From an uncultured Gemmataceae bacterium (GTDB lineage Bacteria; Planctomycetota; Planctomycetia; Gemmatales; Gemmataceae): a stretch of DNA of 6,538 nucleotides. This document shows, in pieces, positions 1 to 5,119 of this stretch. The notes beneath the pieces are model-generated. The model was not told the DNA's origin and made no database searches. It saw nothing but the letters and a program-made list of their open reading frames with translations. Numbering within the stretch: the first letter of the stretch is position 1; each line of letters starts with the position of its first letter. The position numbers were made by a program, and so were the translations under genes. Location of the stretch: positions 1 through 6,538 of the forward strand of contig CAKZUU010000137.1 in assembly GCA_937922175.1 (NCBI GenBank), written 5' to 3'.

Positions 1-1
1 C

Positions 2-430
2 TTTCACGACTACCAGCCCTTCAAGGGGCCGCTTCCCGGTCGGGTCAACGGCGTGATGGTATCCACCGAAACGGGTAAAGCGACGGCCTACGCCATCGAA
101 GGGCTACAAGAGCGCGGCGTCATGTTCATCCGACCGATGGAAGAGGTGTACGAGGGTCAGATTGTCGGTGAGCATTGCCGAGACAACGATTTGCCCGTCA
201 ACGTGTGTCGAGAGAAAAAATTAACCAACATCCGGGCGTCCACCGCGGAGGTGAAAGTCACTTTGAAAGCGCCGCGGGTCATGACCCTTGAATTGGCACT
301 GGAGTATATCGAGGAGGACGAGTACGTCGAGGTGACGCCGACGGCGGTCCGCTTGCGCAAAGCCTTGTTGAAAGAAGCGGACCGCAAGAAATGGGAGCGA
401 TCGAAGCGAGACCGGGAAGCAGCGATGTAG
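2..430 (+). CDS. typA: TypA/BipA ribosome-associated GTPase, C-terminal part (5' truncated by window)
   Basis: This is the last 142 residues of the translational GTPase TypA/BipA, which binds the 70S ribosome and helps 50S assembly and stress or cold adaptation in the cytoplasm. The reading frame is open from base 2 and the start lies outside the window. What remains corresponds to the end of domain V and the family-specific C-terminal domain; the GTPase domain is not visible. Diagnostic segments are GRVNGVMVSTETGKA (residues 13-27), the block EVYEGQIVGEHCRDNDLPVN (48-67) followed by KKLTNIRAS (72-80), and MTLELALEYIEEDE (94-107) leading into VEVTPTAVRLRK (109-120). These match the TypA pattern of an EVYEG..GEH.RDNDL loop and a VTP..RLRK ending. 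The Lys/Arg-rich tail (KEADRKKWERSKRDRE) is the usual end of the protein, so the 3' end looks intact. The gene converges on the next one with a 62-nt gap. Confidence 0.96.
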   Translation, partial: FHDYQPFKGPLPGRVNGVMVSTETGKATAYAIEGLQERGVMFIRPMEEVYEGQIVGEHCRDNDLPVNVCREKKLTNIRASTAEVKVTLKAPRVMTLELALEYIEEDEYVEVTPTAVRLRKALLKEADRKKWERSKRDREAAM

Positions 431-492
431 ACGCCCAAGGAGCGACCGCAATCATCGCCCCTTGGAAATGCTGCATCGAAAAGTGTGGAGGA

Positions 493-1395
493 TCAGTCGG
501 CCCACCGCCCGTGCCCAACGGCGAGGCCATGATCGAGAAGCGATACCAGACACGTTCGGACCCAACATCGGAAGGCGCCAACTCGCGTGGGCAAGGAAAG
601 CGACGCCCGGGGATCTGGCATCGGCGGTACCACCCGGACCGGAGCCGGTCCTGCCGGTAAAACCATCGGCTGCGGGACGACCGGCGAAGCATCGCTGGGT
701 GCGGCCTCTTTCATCGGGACGGCCGCCGGCTCGGTTTCGCTTTTCAATTTCTCGGCTCGATCTTCCGTGGTCACGAACAAGACGTTTCCCATGCGGACCG
801 CACAAAGCTCGCCCATTTCGGCTAACACACGCACGGCCGTCTCCAATGGCACATCCTGAAGATGCAAGGTGACGCGGAACTCGTCGGCCTTTTTCCTCAC
901 CCGAGGATCGAGAACCACGTTGGCACCTGTGTGCGTCGCCAAATCGTGCAATGCTCGACTGAGCAGTTGCTCCTGGCACGACAAATTGACTCGCTGCCGC
1001 AACTGCCGCATGTGAACGATTTCTTCCGTCCCCACAACGATGTGGTCCCCGACAACGCCGAAGGTCATGCCATGCTGCCCAGCAACCGTCTGGAGCACGT
1101 TTCGCAATTTGGAATCCCTCGCCTTGACCACGACCAGCATTTCGTCCGGATTGCCGTAGGCGACGTGGCGATCGCAGACAATGGTGACCTGTGCCATTTC
1201 GCCCAGTTGACGAAGGACGCTCGGCAAGGGCGTATCCGTCAGCTCCAACGTGATGCAGCAATCCAATGCGCGTTGAACGGCCTCCAGAGGTGCCGAGCGT
1301 CGTGGCTTGTCCTTGCCGGCAGGGATCGACCATCCCGGTGCGACGAGCGCGACGGTGACAATCCCGGCGAACAGTCGCGGTGTCATCAGGATCAT
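493..1395 (-). CDS. Secreted protein with two tandem STN/secretin-N-like domains and a Pro-rich tail
   Basis: A 300-aa protein, function unknown. The N-terminus (MILMTPRLFAGIVTVALVAP) is a plausible Sec signal peptide. Two similar modules follow, about residues 48-125 and 136-217. Each has a short beta strand, a helix of the type PLPSVLRQLGEMAQV (57-71) or QLLSRALHDLATHTGA (143-158), a strand ending in D (IVCD, VVLD), a variable loop, a strand (EMLVVVKARDS, RVTLHLQDV), a helix (LRNVLQTVAG, LETAVRVLAE) and a closing hairpin (GDHIVVGTEE, GNVLFVTTED). This is the layout of STN and secretin N-terminal domains, which normally form periplasmic rings or contact partners. No secretin or TonB barrel follows. 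Residues 220-265 are Pro/Ala/Val-rich and the last 35 residues are atypical. The start is supported by GGAGG 6 nt upstream of ATG. It is transcribed away from the export-lipoprotein cluster. Domain assignment is by eye. Confidence 0.82.
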   Translation of the reverse strand: MILMTPRLFAGIVTVALVAPGWSIPAGKDKPRRSAPLEAVQRALDCCITLELTDTPLPSVLRQLGEMAQVTIVCDRHVAYGNPDEMLVVVKARDSKLRNVLQTVAGQHGMTFGVVGDHIVVGTEEIVHMRQLRQRVNLSCQEQLLSRALHDLATHTGANVVLDPRVRKKADEFRVTLHLQDVPLETAVRVLAEMGELCAVRMGNVLFVTTEDRAEKLKSETEPAAVPMKEAAPSDASPVVPQPMVLPAGPAPVRVVPPMPDPRASLSLPTRVGAFRCWVRTCLVSLLDHGLAVGHGRWAD

Positions 1396-1401
1396 GCGAA
1401 A

Positions 1402-1406
1402 CCTCC
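1402..1406 (-). promoter_or_regulatory. Ribosome binding site of the STN-domain gene
   Basis: Read on the minus strand, GGAGG lies 6 nt before the ATG at 1395. It fixes this start over a longer, Arg-rich reading frame on the same strand that begins near 1606. Confidence 0.75.
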
Positions 1407-1521
1407 ACGGACGGGACCCGAGCGATAGCCCTCACCTTCCCACTCGGCACCCGCATTGGGAGCGGGGAAACCAATCGGGTAAGGTGCGAGCATCGACCCG
1501 TAGCGCGGGCGAATCCGCCAT

Positions 1522-1542
1522 AGTGTATCAATTTTGTACACT
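1522..1542. promoter_or_regulatory. Dyad-symmetric site AGTGTA-N9-TACACT, candidate operator
   Basis: Perfect 6-bp inverted repeat with a 9-nt AT-rich spacer (total 21 bp), the size and form of a helix-turn-helix dimer operator. The left arm read on the minus strand is TACACT, a 4/6 match to a -10 box, so the site could overlap a leftward promoter of the STN-domain gene. No regulator is encoded in the window. Chance occurrence cannot be excluded. Confidence 0.4.
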
Positions 1543-1681
1543 TTGAACACCTACCCCTCCCGATTCTTAACGATGGTATCGACAATTCGGGTAACTCTTC
1601 TTGCATCGGTTGTAGGGGTTAAATGTGCAGATCGCGAGTGAATTCTGCCGATATGTTGTTTCGACGCTCCCCGATTGCACG

Positions 1682-1694
1682 TCCGGTCACCGGA
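1682..1694. promoter_or_regulatory. Perfect 13-nt palindrome TCCGGT-C-ACCGGA, candidate operator
   Basis: A 6-bp perfect inverted repeat around a single central base, ending 45 nt before the ATG of the export lipoprotein. The placement would suit a repressor site or a leader element for the rightward cluster. In GC-rich DNA a dyad of this length can arise by chance. Confidence 0.3.
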
Positions 1695-1728
1695 GCATTT
1701 GAAAGATGGGAAGTTCCGGTAGAACAGC

Positions 1729-1732
1729 GAGG
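1729..1732 (+). promoter_or_regulatory. Ribosome binding site of the export lipoprotein
   Basis: GAGG lies 7 nt before the ATG at 1740. Together with the lipoprotein signal peptide that begins there, it favours 1740 over the upstream in-frame ATG at 1623. Confidence 0.55.
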
Positions 1733-1739
1733 CTTGGTA

Positions 1740-2582
1740 ATGAATGACGCCGCCGCTCGTGCGACCGCTTGGCTGACTCTGGCATGGCTCGGGCTGGCCG
1801 CTGCTGGCTGCCGTAGTCTTCCGGCTCCGATGCCTGCTGTGACCGTCCCCGCCGATGCCCCGCGCGAGCTGGCGAAACAGATTCTGCCGTCCTACCGCAT
1901 CGAGCCGCCGGACATTCTCTTGATCGACGCAGTGTATCTTCCGATTCCGGAGGGACAGAACACTCCCGATCGGACGCAGCCCCCTCGTCAACTGTATCCC
2001 CAGCCGGTGACGGGCCAGTTTCTCGTCAAACCCGATGGCACGGTCGAATTGGGGGTGTACGGCTCGGTTCAAGTTGCGGGTCAGACCATTGAAGAGGCTC
2101 GAGAGTCCATTCACGGCTTTTTGTGCCTGAAAACCGGACTTCGGCCCGTCTCAGTCGCGGTCGCGGTTGATGTGCTACAAATGAACAGCAAGTTCTATTA
2201 CGTCATCACCGATGGGGCAGGCTTCGGTGAAGGTGTTTACCGGTTCCCGATCGTCGGCAGCGAAACGGTCCTCGACGCGGTGAGCAACATCCAAGGCTTA
2301 CATCCGGTGGCCTCACGGCGACACATTTGGGTAGCCCGACGTGGGCCGGGTGGTCAGAATTGCGCCGAGCAAATTCTCCCTGTGGATTGGGTCGGGATTA
2401 CGCAGTACGGTGACATCCGGACGAATCACCAGATTTTGCCGGGGGACAGGGTGTACATCATGGCCCAGCCCTTGATTCGCACCAATAATTTCCTCCAGAA
2501 GTTCCTCGCTCCGGTCCAGCAGCTGTGGGGTATCACGCTGTTGGGAAGCGAAACCGTGAACTCGATCCGCGGCATCCGATAG
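1740..2582 (+). CDS. Polysaccharide export outer-membrane lipoprotein (Wza/GfcE-like, Poly_export + SLBB)
   Basis: A 280-aa protein of the polysaccharide biosynthesis/export family, expected to form or contribute to the outer-membrane port for exopolysaccharide. With the start at 1740 the N-terminus is a lipoprotein signal peptide whose lipobox LAAAGC places the lipidated Cys at residue 24. Residues 52-145 fit the Poly_export domain: YRIEPPDILLIDAV (52-65), then GQFLVKPDGTVELGVYGSV (92-110) and TIEEARESIHGFL (116-128). Residues 151-240 look like an SLBB-type beta-grasp: KFYYVITDGAGFGEGVYRFP, then ILPGDRVYI (232-240). The last 30 residues (FLQKFLAPVQQLWGITLLGS, 251-270) could be the membrane-crossing helix known from Wza. 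GAGG 7 nt before the ATG supports this start; an ATG at 1623 would put 39 extra residues before the signal peptide. First gene of a three-gene cluster; 43 nt to the next. No glycosyltransferase or Wzc partner is seen nearby. Confidence 0.92.
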   Translation: MNDAAARATAWLTLAWLGLAAAGCRSLPAPMPAVTVPADAPRELAKQILPSYRIEPPDILLIDAVYLPIPEGQNTPDRTQPPRQLYPQPVTGQFLVKPDGTVELGVYGSVQVAGQTIEEARESIHGFLCLKTGLRPVSVAVAVDVLQMNSKFYYVITDGAGFGEGVYRFPIVGSETVLDAVSNIQGLHPVASRRHIWVARRGPGGQNCAEQILPVDWVGITQYGDIRTNHQILPGDRVYIMAQPLIRTNNFLQKFLAPVQQLWGITLLGSETVNSIRGIR

Positions 2583-2613
2583 GTCGCGGGCTGATGCGCG
2601 TTATTGCGAGCCA

Positions 2614-2623
2614 AGGGGATACG
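2614..2623 (+). repeat. Shine-Dalgarno leader AGGGGATACG, copy 1
   Basis: This 10-mer, containing the Shine-Dalgarno core AGGGG, ends 2 nt before the ATG at 2626. The identical 10-mer recurs at 3181-3190 ahead of the following gene. Confidence 0.7.
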
Positions 2624-2625
2624 CT

Positions 2626-3144
2626 ATGCGACACATCATCGGTGCTTGTCTGATGCTCCTTGGGGCGTGGCCGGCTTGGGGGCAATACATCCCGGGCGGA
2701 CCTTGGGGCTACAGGGGAGGGGGGGGCGGTTGGACCGGCGGGGTGCCGGGGCTGTATGGCGGAGGACTCAGCCCATTCCTGAACCTGAGGGGGCGGAATC
2801 AGAGCCGTGCGGTCAACTATTTCAATTTTGCCCGACCCTGGACCGGTGGCACGTTCGGGAATGCATTTGTCGCTCCGTACGCACCGATTCAGGCGGATCC
2901 GGGGGCAGCGGGGACCGGTCGATTCTTCCCGGTTCAAGCCCCGTTTTGGGATGGGGAGAATGTTGAGTCGCAACGGGCGTTGCCCGATGGAAAGCCGGAC
3001 GATTTAGGGTTAATCCCGACGCAGATGCCGCCTGCGGGTCGGGGGGGCGGCTTCGCCAACACGATGGGTTACTTCGGCGTGGGAAGTCCGATGGGCGGAG
3101 GAACGCGTCCCGCGGCCACTCTGGGCCGACCGCGACCACGTTGA
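2626..3144 (+). CDS. Small Gly-rich secreted protein of unknown function
   Basis: A 172-aa protein with a clear Sec signal peptide (MRHIIGACLMLLGAWPAWG, cleavage likely AWG|Q at 19/20). The mature part is low in complexity and rich in Gly, Pro and aromatics. A Gly/Trp/Tyr-rich stretch (21-47, including YRGGGGGWTGG) is followed by the motif LSPFLNLRGRN (48-58) and VNYFNFARP (63-71), which resembles a segment I associate with secreted planctomycete proteins (recollection, not a search). The C-terminus has a second Gly-rich patch, GRGGGFANTMGYFGVG (138-153), and a basic Arg/Pro end. No catalytic motif or cysteine is seen in the mature protein. AGGGG 7 nt before the ATG supports the start. It lies 43 nt after the export lipoprotein and 49 nt before the next gene, so it is probably co-transcribed. 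A structural or adhesive surface role is possible but not shown. Confidence 0.85.
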   Translation: MRHIIGACLMLLGAWPAWGQYIPGGPWGYRGGGGGWTGGVPGLYGGGLSPFLNLRGRNQSRAVNYFNFARPWTGGTFGNAFVAPYAPIQADPGAAGTGRFFPVQAPFWDGENVESQRALPDGKPDDLGLIPTQMPPAGRGGGFANTMGYFGVGSPMGGGTRPAATLGRPRPR

Positions 3145-3180
3145 AATCGTGACCAGGAACACGGGAAGGGCACGGATGCC

Positions 3181-3190
3181 AGGGGATACG
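3181..3190 (+). repeat. Shine-Dalgarno leader AGGGGATACG, copy 2
   Basis: Identical to 2614-2623 and ending 3 nt before a GTG at 3194. The match in sequence and near-match in spacing are the main reason to choose this GTG as the start of the Ser/Pro-rich gene over the ATG at 3176 or the GTG at 3149. Confidence 0.6.
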
Positions 3191-3193
3191 GAC

Positions 3194-4438
3194 GTGAGGA
3201 AAACACACCTGTTCCGCCGGACGCGTTGTTGGGCCTTGTCCGGTGTCATGGGGCTGCTGCCGTTACCTGTGTCGGCTCAATCGGCGGCTTGGCCCGAGTT
3301 CCCGTCGGTGGATCCTCTACCGATTTCCACCACGCTGCCGCAGCGCCCTGCCCACATTCCGCCGGCTTCGGCCTCCCCAGAGTCCTCGCCAACGGCGGGA
3401 ACGCCCGTTGGTTCCTTCGTCGGATCTTCCCGCTTGGGGCCACACTTAACCATGTTCCCAGCCCCGCCGGCTGTCTCTTCCCCCTCGGTGGCCCTTCCTC
3501 CGTTGAACGGAACGACAACTCCCCCCGGCTCGTCCTCGCCGCCGAACGCCCCTCTCCGACCCGCTGTGAGCTCCGGTCTCATGCCGGAGCGGGCTCCCAA
3601 AGACTTCGGGCGAGGCTGGAAGACGGTGGTGACTCGCGGTCCCGTCGAGCGGGATCGGCCAGCGGCAAGTCTGGCGGCCCCAAAGTCGACCCGACCTCGG
3701 CCGGCATGGGGCTGGCACGGCTACGATTCCTATCAAACCGACACGCGCGACGCCTCCTCTGGTGGAGAATGGGCCAAAGACCTCTCCGCCGAGCTGGCCC
3801 CCTTCATGAAATACGCCCACCGTTGGCGGCCATCGTCGGTAAATACTGCTTACGGGGCGACAGGCCCGGCATACGCTGGCACCGAGAGGCCTCTTTCCCC
3901 ACCCTTCTTCGACGGCAAACCGTCGCCTTCCCTGACGGTGCCGACGCCGGCAGTGACGCGGCCTGTGGGGCAGGAGCTTCCGCCAAGGGTCTTGCCCTCG
4001 GCGTCGCAGTCGTGGCCCGCTTCGTCGGAATCTCTGCTGGGTCCGAGGAGCACCGATTGGGTCCAACAGGTGGCGGCCTCGACGCCGACGCCGGTGCCTG
4101 CCGTCACCTTCCCCGTGGATGCTTCGGGTCGACCGATGATTCAACCGACGAGTTATCGACAGCCCGAGCCTGCTTCCGCTCCGCCGCGAAAATACATCGT
4201 GCCCTTAACGGAGTCGACGGCATCGGATCGACTCCCCTCGAAGCTGCAAGAGAAGGTCACCGCTACGTGCGCCGGCAAATGCCGCGGCCTGAGTGTCGAA
4301 ATTCTCGGATCGGATCGTCTGTGTATCCGCTTCCGTGCCAAAGACCAACTCGACGCGGACCTCCTCACCAACATGCTCGGCTCGCTCCCGGAATTGGCTC
4401 CGTATCGCGTCGAATTCGAGGTGCAAATCGGGCCATGA
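3194..4438 (+). CDS. Ser/Pro-rich secreted protein with a compact Cys-containing C-terminal module, unknown function
   Basis: A 414-aa protein from a GTG start. The start gives a classic signal peptide: MRKTHLFRRTR, a hydrophobic core CWALSGVMGLLPLPV and a cleavage site near SA|Q (28/29). An in-frame ATG at 3176, preceded by GGGAAGGG, is the alternative and would add six residues with two Asp. Residues 30-330 are dominated by Pro, Ser, Ala and Thr and look disordered, broken by an aromatic patch WGWHGYDSYQ (172-181) and a more ordered stretch EWAKDLSAELAPFMKYAHRW (192-211). Residues 332-414 are different: a helix (LPSKLQEKVTATCAG), two strands (LSVEILG, LCIRFRA), a helix (LDADLLTNMLGSLPELA) and a strand (RVEFEVQI). 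That order recalls BON-like alpha-beta folds, by inference only. All three cysteines of the mature protein (359, 363, 377) lie in this module. Last gene of the cluster; a hairpin follows 5 nt after the stop. Confidence 0.82.
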   Translation: MRKTHLFRRTRCWALSGVMGLLPLPVSAQSAAWPEFPSVDPLPISTTLPQRPAHIPPASASPESSPTAGTPVGSFVGSSRLGPHLTMFPAPPAVSSPSVALPPLNGTTTPPGSSSPPNAPLRPAVSSGLMPERAPKDFGRGWKTVVTRGPVERDRPAASLAAPKSTRPRPAWGWHGYDSYQTDTRDASSGGEWAKDLSAELAPFMKYAHRWRPSSVNTAYGATGPAYAGTERPLSPPFFDGKPSPSLTVPTPAVTRPVGQELPPRVLPSASQSWPASSESLLGPRSTDWVQQVAASTPTPVPAVTFPVDASGRPMIQPTSYRQPEPASAPPRKYIVPLTESTASDRLPSKLQEKVTATCAGKCRGLSVEILGSDRLCIRFRAKDQLDADLLTNMLGSLPELAPYRVEFEVQIGP

Positions 4439-4443
4439 CTCGC

Positions 4444-4485
4444 TTCCTTCGCCTCTCGGGCACTTTTCAGTTGGGGGCGAAGGAA
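4444..4485 (+). terminator. Hairpin after the export cluster, probable transcription terminator
   Basis: TTCCTTCGCC (4444-4453) is perfectly repeated in inverted form as GGCGAAGGAA (4476-4485). Wobble pairs can extend the stem to 13 bp, leaving a loop of about 16 nt. It begins 5 nt after the stop at 4438, where the three-gene transcript should end. There is no immediate U-tract, only ATCTTTT at 4494-4500, so it is not a textbook intrinsic terminator and may instead protect the 3' end. Confidence 0.55.
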
Positions 4486-5022
4486 TCAGCTCCGATCTTT
4501 TGCCTCGTTTTCCAGGCCATTCGACGAATAGGCGCCGATCAACCCGCCCGTCGATAAGGGAAGTTCGGCGCTTTGATGAATTTCTAACACCAATTTCGCG
4601 CGATTCTCACCACGCGGTCCCATGCTAAGGCTGTCGGAGCCTGCGTCGCGCCACGATCGGGACGGTTTCGGACGATTTTTGGCGCAAGTATTCTCGACGG
4701 TAACATCGACAGGCGAGTCTTTTTTCTGGGGAAGGGCCCGGTTTGCCTCGAAAGATCCGTTCGACTGCGGGCCGGCCCTCTGTTCTGCCCGCGTTGGCAA
4801 CGGACGAATTCAGGATGTGGGCTGATGTTCAAAGGCTCCTTGGCAAAAAGTTGGATCCGGATTTGTCAGCTCGTCGGGTCTCTACCCACCAAGGGGTGTC
4901 ATCCTGTGGGCGGTTCGTCTTCGTGGTTCGCTCAACTGCACCTTCGGTCGAATCCCAGAATCGGCTGCCGGTCCTAAAGTTACGGACTAAGCTAGCTGAA
5001 ACTTGGACCTGATGGGACGCCC

Positions 5023-5073
5023 CGAGGTGAAGTTCAGTGGACGCCTGAAAGTCCGTTCCGCGTTTCAACCTCG
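5023..5073 (+). other. Possible two-stem leader structure upstream of the phosphatase gene
   Basis: CGAGGTGAA (5023-5031) can pair with TTC-A-ACCTCG (5064-5073) with one bulged A, and TTCAG (5033-5037) with CTGAA (5045-5049) inside it, loop 7 nt. It ends 46 nt before the ATG at 5120. No riboswitch family is recognised and the structure may be chance. Confidence 0.25.
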
Positions 5074-5106
5074 TTGATGGATTGCCATGACTGGATTCCG
5101 TGACTC

Positions 5107-5113
5107 GAGAGGG
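5107..5113 (+). promoter_or_regulatory. Ribosome binding site of the phosphatase gene
   Basis: GAGAGGG lies 6 nt before the ATG at 5120. An in-frame ATG at 5087 has no comparable site and would place 11 residues, including an Asp, before the signal peptide. Confidence 0.65.
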
Positions 5114-5119
5114 ACTCCG

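Larger units (their letters stand above)
1396..1739. other. Divergent intergenic region, 344 nt, probable two-way control region
   Basis: This gap separates the leftward STN-domain gene from the rightward export cluster. An AT-richer patch around 1520-1630 interrupts the GC-rich background and is where promoters would be expected. Two dyads lie inside it (1522-1542 and 1682-1694, listed separately). I found no convincing sigma70-type -35/-10 pair for the rightward gene. On the minus strand TACACT (1527 down to 1522) could serve as a -10 box with a poor -35. The rightward frame is open back to an ATG at 1623, but the extra 39 residues carry no signal-peptide logic, so I treat that part as untranslated. 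Confidence 0.55.
4439..5119. other. 681-nt stretch without a convincing gene
   Basis: After the hairpin at 4444-4485, I see no protein I can support on either strand. The open frames here are short, lack recognisable domains or signal peptides, and overlap one another. The least poor is a TTG-started 89-codon frame at 4743-5012 (+) with GGGGAAGGG 6 nt before it, but its sequence matches no family I know. No tRNA, CRISPR or insertion-sequence ends were found. The stretch should hold the promoter of the phosphatase gene, though no clear -35/-10 pair is visible. A possible leader structure lies at 5023-5073. Confidence 0.5.

Noticed and set aside
435..465. CCAAGG/CCTTGG inverted repeat between typA and the STN-domain gene
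   Set aside because: Only 6 bp with a 19-nt loop and no T-run on either side, too weak to call a terminator.
452..1606. 384-codon minus-strand frame over the STN-domain gene
   Set aside because: Arg/Gly/Ser-rich sequence with no domain or signal peptide. The overlapping frame has a signal peptide, two domain-like repeats and a good ribosome binding site.
3226..4557. 443-codon plus-strand frame overlapping the Ser/Pro-rich gene
   Set aside because: Composition is typical of a GC-rich shadow frame (Arg, Ala, Gly). The chosen frame has a signal peptide, a Shine-Dalgarno leader and a structured C-terminus.
4435..4557. 40-codon frame overlapping the end of the Ser/Pro-rich gene by ATGA
   Set aside because: The overlap looks like translational coupling, but the peptide is short, unrecognised, and its reading frame runs through the 4444-4485 hairpin.
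4693..4725. CTCG...CGAG followed by six T, terminator-like
   Set aside because: The stem is only 4 bp with a 17-nt loop and no gene ends just before it.
4622..4825. 67-codon plus-strand frame in the gene-poor stretch
   Set aside because: No clear ribosome binding site and no recognisable family; it overlaps other equally weak frames.
4945..4975. GGTCGAATCCC resembling a tRNA T-loop
   Set aside because: Flanking bases do not form a T-stem, and no acceptor, D or anticodon arm fits.
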